Source: Budorcas taxicolor | Taxonomy: Eukaryota > Chordata > Mammalia > Artiodactyla > Bovidae | DNA length: 64,000 nucleotides | NCBI RefSeq assembly: GCF_023091745.1 | Contig: NC_068913.1 | Span: 38,012,501 to 38,076,500, forward strand | Direction: 5' to 3' | Part shown: one piece after another, positions 43,277 through 54,838 of the stretch | Layout: each line of letters starts with the position of its first letter | How positions within the stretch are numbered: the first letter of the stretch is position 1 | The notes under the pieces: generated by a model | The model's database searches: none | What the model was told of the DNA's origin: nothing | What the model saw: the letters and a program-made list of their open reading frames with translations, nothing else | Position numbers and translations under genes: made by a program

Positions 43277-43705
43277 TTCTCATTAGATATATATTTATTA
43301 TACCTTTATGACATGCAAGCCATTTACTGTTCTCATGTCTAGGTGCTGGGCAAAGTGTTGGCTTAAATGTAAAATCTGTTTCTCTTATTTTCACAAGCAA
43401 TGAATTTCTTTAAAAGATTTTCACTCTGTATGTAAAATCATCTTATACAAAAGAATAGGGCTTGAGTCAATATCTTAACTGCAGTTACATTGGAAGAAAG
43501 CAGCCAGACAACAGGCTTTGGATTGTATCATTAAATTATGTCTGATTATGCAGTGGTAAATATAAAATAAACAGTAGTAATCACATATCCAAGCAGGCAT
43601 CATTTTAAGGCAGAAATATGGCAGAGCTGGGAAAGTGCATAAGGGTAAGAGCAGTAGAGTAGCCTTTATCAGTTTACATCAAGACATGGAAATGTTTATA
43701 TGCAG

Positions 43706-43708
<3 letters not shown>
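43277..43708. other. Unassigned
   Basis: Nothing recognised. Confidence 0.5.

Positions 43709-43745
<37 letters not shown>
43709..43745. repeat. (TG)n microsatellite, about 18 units
   Basis: Uninterrupted TG dinucleotide over 37 bases, flanked by unique sequence ('tatatgcaggtt' on the left, 'caatttgcatattg' on the right). Such tracts vary in length between individuals. Confidence 0.98.
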
Positions 43746-43746
<1 letters not shown>

Positions 43747-45704
43747 AATTTGCATATTGTCCTGAGGGAAATCTGTAAAGAGATTCCATAAACAAGGTTT
43801 CTTCAATGATGTCTGTGAAGGCATCCTCTAAATTTTCAAGAAAATGATTTAAATAATTTGCTCAAATTGCAAGAAAGTTACAGCATCTGGTTTAAACTCA
43901 TCTATCATGCACAGTAACATGAATAAGTGGAGACATTCATCACTAGGCACACAACAGAAATTGTGTTCTCCTATTGATATAATTAAATACTCATAGAAGC
44001 CCAAATGCATAATAGCTTCCAGACTCTTTGTTTAATGCCAAAAATCAATGGCTCCGCTTCCAATGAACTTGATAGGCATATGTTCCTAGTCAGAACCATT
44101 GTGAACCCTCTCCAGTTTCTAAACATTTATTGCTGGTACTGTAATAATAAACATCTTGCATTTATAAAATGTAATGTTGCTGAGAATTTTTCATTTTTCA
44201 AGAATGCAGAGCACACTATCTAATGGCTCTCATATGTCCACCATGCCCACGGACAATTTGTCTTCCGAGTGGAGTGTTAATCTGACACCTCAAGGACAGA
44301 CCTGTCTTCAGAGAGACTGAAAGAAAAGCTACAAACATTCATAGGCTTCAATAACTACTGAAAATCCTAGTGAACTGTGGCTGGGATTACTCAGAGTTCT
44401 GGATCACATTACTTCTTCATGCCATATTTTGTTTAAATAATAGTTATTAAAGATGCTATGAGATTATTTTTTGACTTATTGCCAAATATGTACACCAAAC
44501 ACACATTTAATTTATGTGCATATATATAAAATCAAGCTAATGATGACATTTATGGTCCAATTGTTTTGTTTCTCATCTGGACTCAGAGATGGGTGTGTAA
44601 TAGTAATGTAGTTTCCATTTGCTTAAACCAGTTGCATGTGATAACCCCACAGCAGTGATGAAGGAAGCATATATATTCTTTGGTCATAAACACTGCAGGG
44701 CAGAGCAAAATCCCTCCATTAAAGACAAATCCAAGATTTTGATCTCAGGTCAAGGGTAGCACATTAAACATAAGGCTTTTCTATTTTTGTAAATTAATAC
44801 ATTCCCCCCTCCTACCCCCCCCCCAAAAAAAACCCCACAAAAATTGGAATTTTTTTAATAGCAGTATTCTGCTTGGAGTAAAATCTTATAAACTCATCTC
44901 ATCAGTGTAATAAAAGATTACTTCCTATAAGAAAAATTTAATGACAGAGAGGAAAAATACTGAACTAAAACTAGAAACAAGGCAAACATATTCACACCTG
45001 GGTCCATACTGTTTGCTTCTCTTATTTGACATGCATTATTAATCTTAACATTCCCTGTTGGCTTGAGTAAGACTTGAATATTCACACCAATATCTTTAAC
45101 TATAGCAATCTTTTATACAGGTGTGAGGATAAAATAAATATTATATCCATCAGGCTCACATACACATTTTGCTCATTACTTTGTCATGCTTTATATTTAA
45201 GAATAAGGTGTTTGGTCTCCAAAATTGCCTTCACAGCAATTTTTAATACTCTTTCCATATTTCTTAATCCAAGGAAATACTTAATTCTATGCTTTGAAAT
45301 AATGACAGCTTCTCAAATGGAAAAAGCACCCATGCTTCTCATATATGTTTATCACAATTATTGTTTTCTGTACAATACCCTAGGCTATTCACTTCCTACC
45401 TATAAGCATGTAGGCAACAGTTACGATGTATAATATAAAAAATGCCAAAAGAATGTTTAAACTAAAAAAAATCTTTAATATGAGTTTAATATTTTAGACC
45501 ATGTTACTTTGATTTCAGCTACAAATGTGTTCATACAGGCTAAAATGATTCACCAGACTTCCAAAGTTCATTTTTATGTTCAGACTCTAATAGTTGAGAA
45601 TTTAGCATTAATACATAGTAAGCTGGAAATATCTCTGGAATAAATATGTGGAATATGGTATAAGTTCTGTTGTCCCATCATAAGAACAACAATCTTGTCT
45701 CCTG
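43746..45704. other. Unassigned 2.0 kb with a C-run
   Basis: A C-rich stretch at 44804-44824 contains a run of ten C's (44815-44824), followed by A8. A 119-codon plus-strand frame at 45074-45433 is AT-rich without family features and is most likely chance. No repeat recognised. Confidence 0.5.
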
Positions 45705-46259
45705 CCTTCTTTTTTTTTTTTAATTACTAGCATATAACATTTTGTGTATTAAGGTACACAATATTATCATTCAATATCTGTACATATTGTGAAATGATTA
45801 CAGCAATAATTCTAGCTAACAGTCATCACCACACATAGGCTTTGTTATTTTTCTTGTGATGAGAGCTTTTAAGATTTATTCCATTAGCAACTTTCAAATA
45901 TACAATACACTTATTATTAACTAGTCACCAGACTATATGTTACATCCTATGACATTTGTTTCATAACTGGAGGTTTATATCTTTTGACCACTCTCACCCA
46001 TTTCACGGTCTCCCCAACCCCCTGCCGCTGGCAATCAGTAACATGTTCTCTGTATCTTTGAGGTTGTTTTTGTTGTTGTTGTTGTTTGGCTTTGTTTCAT
46101 TTTGTCTTTACGATTCCACATGTAAGTGAGATCGTATGGTATTTGCCTTTTTCTAACTTATTTCCCTCAGCACAATGCCCTCAAAGGCCATCCATGTTGT
46201 CACAAATGGCAAGATTTTCTTGTTTTCCTCTGCTCATAGTCTATACATTTAATCACTTG
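45705..46259 (-). repeat. L1M-type 3' region, antisense
   Basis: Poly-T (about 45711-45722) then 'gcatataacattttgtgtat', 'ggtacacaatattatcattc', 'gaaatgattacagcaataat', 'caaccccctgccgctggcaa', 'ttctctgtatctttgaggtt', 'gattccacatgtaagtgaga', 'ccatccatgttgtcacaaat'. This is a well-ordered antisense copy of an old mammalian L1 3' region, interrupted at its inner end by the Bov-tA at 46260. Confidence 0.85.
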
Positions 46260-46501
46260 ACATTTATAACATTATCTCGTGGGCTTCCCTGATAGTTCAG
46301 TTGATAAAGAATCTGTCTACAGTGCAGGTGACCTGTGTTTGATACCTGGGTGGGAAAGATCCCCTGGAGAAGGGAAAGGCCACCCACTTCAGTTTTCTGG
46401 CCTGGAGAATTCCATGGCTTGTACAGTCCGGGGGTTCACAAAGAGTCAGACACGACTGACAAGACTGACTGACACGATAACATTTATAACACTATCTTGT
46501 G
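46260..46501 (+). mobile_element. Bov-tA SINE, sense, 22-bp TSD
   Basis: Body 46282-46479: 'ggcttccctgatagttcagt', 'ggtgacctgtgtttgatacc', 'agagtcagacacgactgaca'. The flanks 46260-46281 and 46480-46501 are the same 22-mer with two mismatches (starts acatttataac, ends tgtg or cgtg). This is the longest target-site duplication in the window. Confidence 0.95.
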
Positions 46502-46900
46502 TCTATTAAGTAGAGCGAACAAAGTTGGGCCTGTTTAACTTAACAAAAAAAAAAAAAAAGAAAAAAAAATCATTGTCCGCCAACGAGTATTATACAAAAC
46601 CAGCCAGCTGCCTGACACTAGGGTGGGAAGATGTGAGAAGACCAGGTACCCCTGGGCAGGTGGCTTAGTGCCAGGAGGGGCTGGGAAAGAAAAGGAAAAG
46701 GAGCATCTGAGATGGGAAGGGAATATCTGTCTTAATGAGAGGGGTCAAAGGAGGGGCTTGAGAAGCATGACAGTTCAGCGCTTTCTCCAGGATGGCATAG
46801 TGTGGGGGAGCTGAGCATCACTGCCTTTCCTAGGGCCTGCCTGGCCCACCTGCCTCCTCAGAACTTGGGGCCCAACTACTCCCGACTCCAACAAAAAGGA
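46502..46900. other. A-run then GC-rich block, unidentified
   Basis: An A-rich run (46545-46569, interrupted by one G) is followed by about 300 bp of purine- and G-rich DNA (46600-46890) that stands out from the AT-rich surroundings. The frames 46623-46814 and 46802-47020 have no known domain. It could be a piece of a processed pseudogene or retroviral element; I cannot name it. Confidence 0.4.
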
Positions 46901-47666
46901 AGAATCTTCAAGGGTTCTTGTCCAATTTTAAAAATCTTTCAAAACCATTTTCCTCCAAAACTCAAGTTGATTGGCATGACAAAATTTAAGGCCACTCCAA
47001 ACACAACTTCCTATGTTTAATAAGGAAACCATGGTTAATGAAGCAAAACTGAGAAAGAGGTATTTTTTGAGCTAAACATAGCTTCAACATTCTTGTCAAA
47101 GTTTTTTCTTTTTTTTTAATAAATCTTGGCAAAGAGTTTTCTAATCAAATGAACAAATCCAGAACGTAGTAAAATGGCCCATATAAGTAGATGTTTATTC
47201 GGAGGAAGTTTTCAGCGCTGTGGATGACCTCTTTGTTGAGTTTCTGATTTTATTTGTTACTCTTTTCATGCCAAGAACTGCTTACTTAGAGCCACATTTA
47301 TCTGCAATCTTTCTACTAGCGTCATGCAATCTTTTCCGTTGGTAAAGTGATAAAGGCTATGGCTCATGAACATGTGTAAATATTTTGTTAATTCAACGTT
47401 AACACCCCATAGAAATTAAAGCACTTTGCATTTAACTACCAAGTATTTCTCCTCCAAAAATAGAATGTGTAAAAAGGGTATACAGTACAATGCAAGTATA
47501 CAATATCTGACAATCAAGTTTTATCAAAGTTGTTATCTCTAGCATTAGATATCTGATTATTGCTTTTTAAATTAAAATTTTTTATGTTTTTCTAGAAATA
47601 TTTGAATTCATGTATATTTCATTAAAAGATTATAATTCACATACTATTTTATAACATTTTATTTGG
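46901..47666. other. Unassigned AT-rich sequence
   Basis: Nothing recognised. Confidence 0.5.
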
Positions 47667-47884
47667 TTGTAAGAATGGTGGCTCAGTGTTAAAGAATCAT
47701 TGCCAAAGCAGGAGACGTGGGTTCAATCCCTGGGTCAGGAAGATCCCCTAAAGGAGGAAATGGCAACCCACTCCAGTATTCTTGCCTGGAAAATACCACA
47801 GACAGAGGAGCTTGGCAAGCTACAGTCCATGTAGTCGCAGAGTCAGACATGACTTAGTGACTGAATAACAACAAATTATAAGAA
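47667..47884 (+). mobile_element. Bov-tA SINE, sense
   Basis: Starts within 'tggtggctcagtgttaaaga' (the first bases of the head are missing), keeps a B-box-like 'ggttcaatccctgg', and ends 'gacatgacttagtgactgaa' plus CAACAA. Flanks ttgtaagaa (47667-47675) and ttataagaa (47876-47884) are a 9-bp target-site duplication with one mismatch. Confidence 0.92.
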
Positions 47885-50800
47885 CTTCTTTCTACGTAAA
47901 GAAATATGTACAACATCATTGTAGGGATCAATTAATGTTTTCTTAATTATTTATCCATTATTCCACAGTTAGGCTGTTGGCTGCTTTTTCCTATCATAAA
48001 TAGTAACATGATAAAATCTTTATAGCTATTACTTTGAATCTACAGTGCTTACTTCACTCAGTTCTTTTGTATTCATTCTTAAGTGTGAATATAGTGAGGT
48101 CAAAGGGAAATATATATTTTGTCAATGTCTTCTATAACTGGTTTACTGAGTTACTTGTGTATAAACAATTTGACTCAATTTGTTGGGTGATGTTCATAAA
48201 TGTTGGAAAAGATTAGAAGATCATTTAAAATCTACAAATGATAAATTTTAAAAAATATAATAGCTGCTCATTTTGAATTGTCTACAATTAGTTTTTATAT
48301 AATAAAGATATTTGGTATGTCTTTCTGTCTCTATTTTCCTTCTCAATTTTGCTCAGGCAAGATCATAAGCTTTCATTTAGAAGACAATAAAATGAATTTG
48401 TGGAATTGAAACACATTAAATATGGAAGTCAGATAATCCTTTGAGAAGAAGTCACCTGCTGTCTTTTTAGACATCTGTATTAAAGTCACCTCAAGGACTT
48501 TATCACTCAGACTAAATTTCCACATCTTAACCTCCACAAAGTCTGCAAAATCTACCCTAACTGTAGATCCTTCAAAAAATTGTGATGCTTCTTTAACAGG
48601 GTTAATACATAGCATATATGATTAATTCCTGGGAACTTAACAGTTCTAATATAAGGCAATACCTCAAAAGTGGTACAAGGGAATCCGGATCAGTTTTTAC
48701 AGTCAACTATTTTGTAGAAAAAAAAGAAAAAGAAATTAACATGCCATCAACATTTTTCCTTTGCTCCCATTATATGTTAAAATAATTTTTGAGTGAATAA
48801 ATTAAGGTGGAAATATTATCTTCCACACTCACAAACAAAAATCATACCAGCAAGTTGTGTTGGAGTAAACATAAGGGCAGTGTAAATTGGTGAATACTCC
48901 TTCTCTATGAATAAGAAAGATTCTGTCCTAAACATTGGACAATGATGCCAAAGCCAACTATTCTACTATGAAGTTTTCTTATGGCTATAGAGATTGAATA
49001 GTAACAGAACATAAATAGTACTGAGACCAGATATATGGCATATTACTTCAATTCCACAGTATTATTCATGACTTAGAGAGGGAAATAGGACATGGATGCT
49101 GTGTAAGATAAGTGACAAGAATCCCATAGTTCCTAGTTCTTTGGTAATATAGGCATCGATTTGCATCCCTTACATGTAAACGAGGAATTATCATCTCAGA
49201 TTCCACACAAACAACATGGAAGAGAATGCCATTCAACCATCTCTGTAGCCTTATTGGCCTTAATTGTCATGAGAGACAGATCCAAGGACAGAATAAGATT
49301 GCCCTAGGGAAAATAATAGATTTTCCATTAACTTTAGCAAGAATTGCTAGCATAACTTCAGGTGTTGAAAAGTCTTCAAAAAATTCATGTCCCTCTTTCT
49401 GGATACATTTTTTTTTTTCTAGCAAAGGAGGGAAATTGATTGCTGGAAAGAATTCTTGACATCTGAATGTTTGGCAAGCTGTCTAGTTCTTTCTTGTCTA
49501 TTTCTTTGTTTTTTAATTTTGTTGATGAGTTTTTAAGACATCATTGTACATGTTCTGCCATTTGAATAAAAAATGCCAAAACCTACATTAAAATGACTCA
49601 GCAAAATGCAAGTTTGCTCTAAATTATTATGCTCTTATAAGCCATTGATATCATTAGTAACTTCAAATGAAGTGCATGATGACATAGGCAAAGATCTCCT
49701 AATAATTATTATTTATTTATAGTCATACAGTACTCTAGGCAGTGTTTGATTATACAAACATGTTTCTAATTGTAGCCTTAAAATAAGTGAAAAACAGAAA
49801 AAGATGTAAACCACCAATGAAATTACTATTTTGGGGACAAACACATTTTTCAGTTTAGTTTTCAAAATGTGCTTATTCAATTAGTAGTTTAACCACATAA
49901 AAATTAACAGCAAGTTGTTCCTGTTCTAGCTGGGTAATAATTACTAATACCTATGGAAAAGTACGTTTTAAAATATATAATAAAAAGGAAACTAAGAACA
50001 TTATTGATTTTTTTTTCACTGCACCCTCAATGGTTCATGAAATATTATTTTAAATGATGTTGTTAGGCAGGGTTATTTACAAATATATTTTCATTTTATA
50101 TCATATATGCAGTCAAAGTCTGTTTTGTCTATAATATATTTAAGTTTAGAATGAAAACTGTTGCCCAAATAGAAATTACTTGGTTTCTATTTATTTGTAA
50201 CTGATATTTTGAAAGTAGCTTAAAATATTGTGTTGAGAAAATAAGAATTTGGTAATTTATTGCCCTGATATAATAGTCTTCACAATTAATTTTGTTTCAA
50301 TTTTATGATGATGAACCATTATAAAGTAATTTAAAATAATGTAATATGCAATGATGATTGGAAATCACACTTGGTAACTTTAACTACCAAACAAAAAAAG
50401 AAAAAAAAAACCTTAAATATCTCAAAATGACTCTAAGATAAAGTGGTGTCATGATGAGTTCTTTTAAAAATTAATAGCATCTTCATTTCCAAGGTAAAAA
50501 AGGAAAAACATGAAAATTATACACTTTGATGCCTAGATGAATGTTATTTTTTTTCATATATTATCACTTTATAGGCAAAGAGCAATAATTACACTGAGAA
50601 GGCATCATGGTAGAAAAGACAAGTTCTCAATTCCACCTAACAGACATCTGTTATGAACTTACCATATGTCTAGAAGATGTCAGGCGAATGGACCAATATG
50701 CAACATATATGATATGGGCTTGTTTTCATAGTTTTATAGTTTCTGTGTAAGGAAGAACTTCACACAAACCAAGTGTAAAGTAAAATAAAAAGTAATGACA

Positions 50801-51024
50801 AAATTTAGCAATCATACCGTATGTTAAAGATTCTCAGGGAAGAAACACAAACAAAATTATAAATGCAATTAACATATTTGGAGGTTAGACACAAGTTGAA
50901 AATCCTGCATTCCTAATTTTTTACATGACTGAATTTAATTCTGACTTTCTCAATGGAAAAGCCAAACATTTAAAAGCTGAAACTTCTGCATAAAAATGTC
51001 AATATATTAACTTGCTTTTATAAT
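47885..51024. other. Unassigned 3.1 kb, no recognisable repeat
   Basis: The longest stretch in the window in which I recognise neither gene nor repeat. The minus-strand frame 48373-48615 (80 codons) and plus-strand frame 49226-49459 (77 codons) look more protein-like than the average frame here but match no family I know. A few phrases at 47920-48000 could be antisense L1. Low-complexity A/T runs occur at 50394-50410. Confidence 0.45.
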
Positions 51025-51400
51025 AGTTAGAGTAGGCTAAACTGCCATAACAACCAAGCAGTTTACTTCCTGTTCACATAATGATGTAAAGTTGACATTC
51101 CTGGTTGGAAGGCAGCTCTCTTTCATGTGATACAACAACCCTCAGGATCTGCCTTTTCCTAAGACCATTTCACCTGTCACCTCCAGTCAGCAGAAAGGGT
51201 ATGTCAGAGTGAAGGAGACACATATACACTTTTATAAGCTGAGACGTTTACGCTATTGAAGGAACTTAGTAATTAGGCCACATCCACCTTCAAGGAGATT
51301 GGGGAAGGTAGTCAAGTCTTGTGCTATCTGTTACTATGGAAGAGAAAAATGCAATTTGGTGGACAGCTAGTGGTGTTTGCCATGACTTTTATTAAAATAC
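51025..51400 (+). repeat. Old mammalian repeat (unresolved family, copy 2)
   Basis: 'ggctaaactgccataacaac', 'gttgacattcctggttggaa', 'ggcagctctctttcatgtga', 'aggccacatccaccttcaag' and 'ggacagctagtggtgtttgc' follow the order of a mammalian-wide repeat, probably LTR class, of which 1195-1400 seems to be another copy. Name uncertain. Confidence 0.5.
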
Positions 51401-51652
51401 TTGATTGATAAAAACATGAGATTACTCCGATTTTCTTGACTTTCAGTCTCAGATGTCACTGACACAATTAGGTACATATTCTGTATACGCTGTTCATTCT
51501 GTCTATAACCAATTTACATCTCTCATATTAAGATCATTTTGGTGAGTGTAGCAAGTGGTATTTATTTAATAAGTGAATAAGAGCTATATATGGTTTGTAA
51601 GTTATTATCTGAACTAACTTTTCATAAACACTTTTTTAATTAAAACTCTATA

Positions 51653-51772
51653 TGAAGTGAAGTGAAGTTGCTCAGTCATGTCTGACTCTTTGCGACTCCA
51701 TGGACTGTAGCCTACCAGGCTCCCCTGTTCATGGGATTTTCCAGGCAATAGTACTGGAGTGGGTTGTCATTA
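51653..51772 (-). mobile_element. Bov-A-type SINE monomer, antisense
   Basis: 'agttgctcagtcatgtctga', 'ccatggactgtagcctacca', 'gggattttccaggcaatagt', 'ggagtgggttgtcat'. One half-unit only; no duplication identified. Confidence 0.87.
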
Positions 51773-54179
51773 TAAATCCTGTCTTCAGTAAACTTCCTTG
51801 GTAGAACACTGCCTAGTTTTTAATATCAAAATTCCTTAAAACATAAATATATCTTTGACATAGATTTCTACTGATACTTGCTGAGGAAAACATTGTATCT
51901 ATCTTCAAATGTAAACATTTTACAAAATTATAGGGAGTGGAAGTTTCATGTTACATTCCAGATATAACTGTAGATTAGCAAAATCGCAGGTAAATGTTTT
52001 AAAAAACGTATTCTGAGTGCTGATACAGGGGATGAGACCACCAAATGTTGCTATTACCAAAAGAGTCATCATGGAGTCACACTTAGTGTTATTATTTTCT
52101 CTCCTTGTACAGATACCCTGAACTAGTTTTATTAATGCCTACTTTTACTTAGCCCATGTTTTTGGCTCATGTTATACATTGTCTTCAAAAGTTTGAGAGA
52201 GCTTTGAAGAAAAATGTGGGGGAGTAAGCAAAGTATGTGAGAAGAGGGCCTACAATAGAAGGAAAAAATTAATATAATATTGTTTGACAATGTAGAGCCA
52301 CAAAAGACTTCAAGTACACGGTTATTATTTGAGTTACCACCTTACATACTGTAATAACAAGTAGTGGAAAAAAAATAAGCAAAAGGTCATAAAGCATTTG
52401 GGGAGTAAAATGTGTAGTGGGACAGAAATACTAACATTTTATGTTAGAAAAGATTCGGGTAAACCTAAAAAAGTGAATGGTAAGCCCCAGTGATCAAGAC
52501 TTGATTCTGTACTATGTTGATCAAGAAGTGAATAACGTATTTGAAAAGCTAAAGGTGGTCAAGGATAAACCATTAAAGGAGTAAGTCCTGAATTTTGCTA
52601 CCTCTTCAAGCCATATTCCTTATTATTAAAATGGTTGAGAAAGCAGCTGTGCTTAACAGTGAGGTGAATGTCATATTCCTGTTTCACTTACAATAAAAGA
52701 AAAATTATTGATGAAGAAGGCTCTATACCACTGAGTAATTATTCTGTGTTAAAAAAAAAAAAACAAAAAACTTTTGTTTTGGAGTGCATGCCTTTTTCAA
52801 CATTTGTCTCACAGCAAGAAGAGACAATAGCTGATCACAAAGCCTCTAGGTGAGATTGATTTAATGGTTGGGGGTTAAGTTCAAAGCCTTTCTAGTGATC
52901 ATTCAGAAAGATTCTCTTCCCTCAAGAAATTCTCAGAAGAACATCATCAGCTGTCTAGAATGTCAACATCAATACTTGTTGATGAGAAGGTTTTTGTGAC
53001 TTGTATTCAATGCCAATTGGTGCACACCAAGGAGAATATATACAAAAAAATCTCACAAAGAAGGCTTTTCACAATAGCAATAATGTTCCTGGATATTCAT
53101 GCAGTGTTGTAACATGGTGACAATATTCAAGTGGCTTTCTTCCTTTCACAGCCCACTTTTTCATCCCGTGGAATAGATGAGTATTACATCCCTTATGACC
53201 TATTATATTCATTTTCCTGGGCAATATGTTGTTTAAGCAGGGTATGGATGCCAACCAAAAAACTTCACTGAAAGACGTTTGAAAAAAAAACCTTTTACTA
53301 TAAAAAGAAAGTATTAGAGTTCGCTGATGAGTCATGGTAGAGAGTTTTCAACAAATGATACACTTTACATGGACCAAATGAATTCCTTCATTTGTGGCCA
53401 CTTTAAAAAGCTTTGAAAATATGGTTGATGCCAATGGGGAAATTGTTGCATTTGCAACCATAACTAACTTGGAGGTGATCAAAGAAAATGATAAGAGCTT
53501 TTAGATTTCATCCAGAGAAATGGGAATAGTAGTCAGAAGAAGACCACAATGGTAAAATCATGGAAGAGCAGTAAATGAAAACACTGGAAATCAATTTAAA
53601 GAAGTACGGATTATGTGACAAAAAACATCACCTTTGTTTGTACCAGGATAGCCTTTCTTTGCAAATGGTCAGATGTCTCTTATACCACCATTCAGAGATG
53701 ATGTAATACCATTATTAGAGAACAATAAAACAAAAAACAAAAATAGGAGTGTAAGCAAAGCTCTACTTTGTATTAATTTTAAAATTAAAAGGCCTTTCTT
53801 AAATCCCTTCAATATTTTAAAACCTTGTTCAATAAAGTTAACAAAAACATGAAAATAATGGAAAAATCTCAGATCTTCTGAGTCTAATAGTTTACCTAAA
53901 ATTGTTTACCTAAAATATCCCTCTTTCACCCAACTCATTGTCTTTCACATCAGGTCACAATTTCTGCTGCCGTCCTTTCCCACCTATTTCTGAACTTTTT
54001 CCTAAGTTTCAAGGCCCCACCTCAGCTAGCAAGTTTATTGCTGGAAATTTCTGCATAAGATAGAAGAATTTTTTCTGATCATAAATATATTTAGATAGCA
54101 GATATAATCCCTGTCACAATTACCTAATACTGCCCAACTCAGGTGGCATGGTTGATATTATCTGGGAGCTTGTAGTTTG
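51773..54179. other. Unassigned 2.4 kb; possible decayed coding remnant
   Basis: No repeat I can name. Between about 52620 and 53740 the plus strand has several short readable patches (for example 52668-52853, and around 53060-53330) separated by frameshifts and stops, with an A-run at 52751-52763. This is what a very old pseudogene or DNA-transposon transposase can look like, but no motif is recognisable and it may be chance. Confidence 0.35.
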
Positions 54180-54690
54180 CCAAATTTCATTATGGATAAT
54201 GTTCAAATATGGTCAGAGTCAATTACTTCACTTCCTGCATGTTCATACTGCCCCTGATGCCTAGAGGAAACATCTACTCCCCCTGTCCTTTATTTTGGGC
54301 TGGCTTTGGCAATTCATGTATAACTAAGAGAATACAACAGAAATAACGCTTTGAGGTTTCTCAGAGCTAAATTACAAATTCTGCCGGGACCTCTTCAATG
54401 CTTGTTCTTCCAGGGTTTCCTATCTGAAGTTAGCCAGTATGTTCTGAGAAGTCCATTGGAGAGACCAGGTGTAGGTGCTCTAGGAGACAGTTCCATTCAG
54501 CTCCTGGCCAATAGCCAGATCAACCGCCAGCTATGTGCATGAACAATCTTGCAATCTTTCAATAACTACAATGAAGCTGCCATCTAACTGCAATCACATG
54601 GGAAACCCTAAGCTATAACGCTCAACTGAGCACAAACAACTAACTACTGGGACTATAAAAGAGAGTAATATGGTTTTAAGCCACTTCTTA
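54180..54690 (+). repeat. MLT1-like (ERVL-MaLR) LTR, sense
   Basis: Phrase order fits a MaLR LTR: 'actccccctgtcctttattt', 'acagaaataacgctttgagg', 'ttgttcttccagggtttcct', 'agtccattggagagaccagg', 'gctcctggccaatagccaga', 'ctgcaatcacatgggaaacc', ending 'ggttttaagccacttcttag'. There is no internal region. The 5' boundary is approximate. Confidence 0.6.
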
Positions 54691-54838
54691 GGCAAAAGAG
54701 ATAGCCAGAACAATCATGTAGTATCTTTTAATCAATACTTGTACATCATTGTCTGTACTTTTTCCAAAATATATTCATTAAATTGTATTTGACATGTATC
54801 ATAAATGAATGTTTGCTTTAGGTTTCTTGCAAGCAGTA

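Noticed and set aside
45074..45433. 119-codon plus-strand open frame
   Set aside because: Composition follows the AT-rich background and no family feature is visible.
46570..46900. CpG island or gene promoter
   Set aside because: The block is G/purine-rich but has few CpG dinucleotides and no adjacent exon-like sequence.
47690..47740. tRNA gene suggested by a B-box-like GGTTCAATCC
   Set aside because: It is the tRNA-derived head of a Bov-tA SINE with BovB-type 3' sequence and a flanking duplication, not a free tRNA gene.
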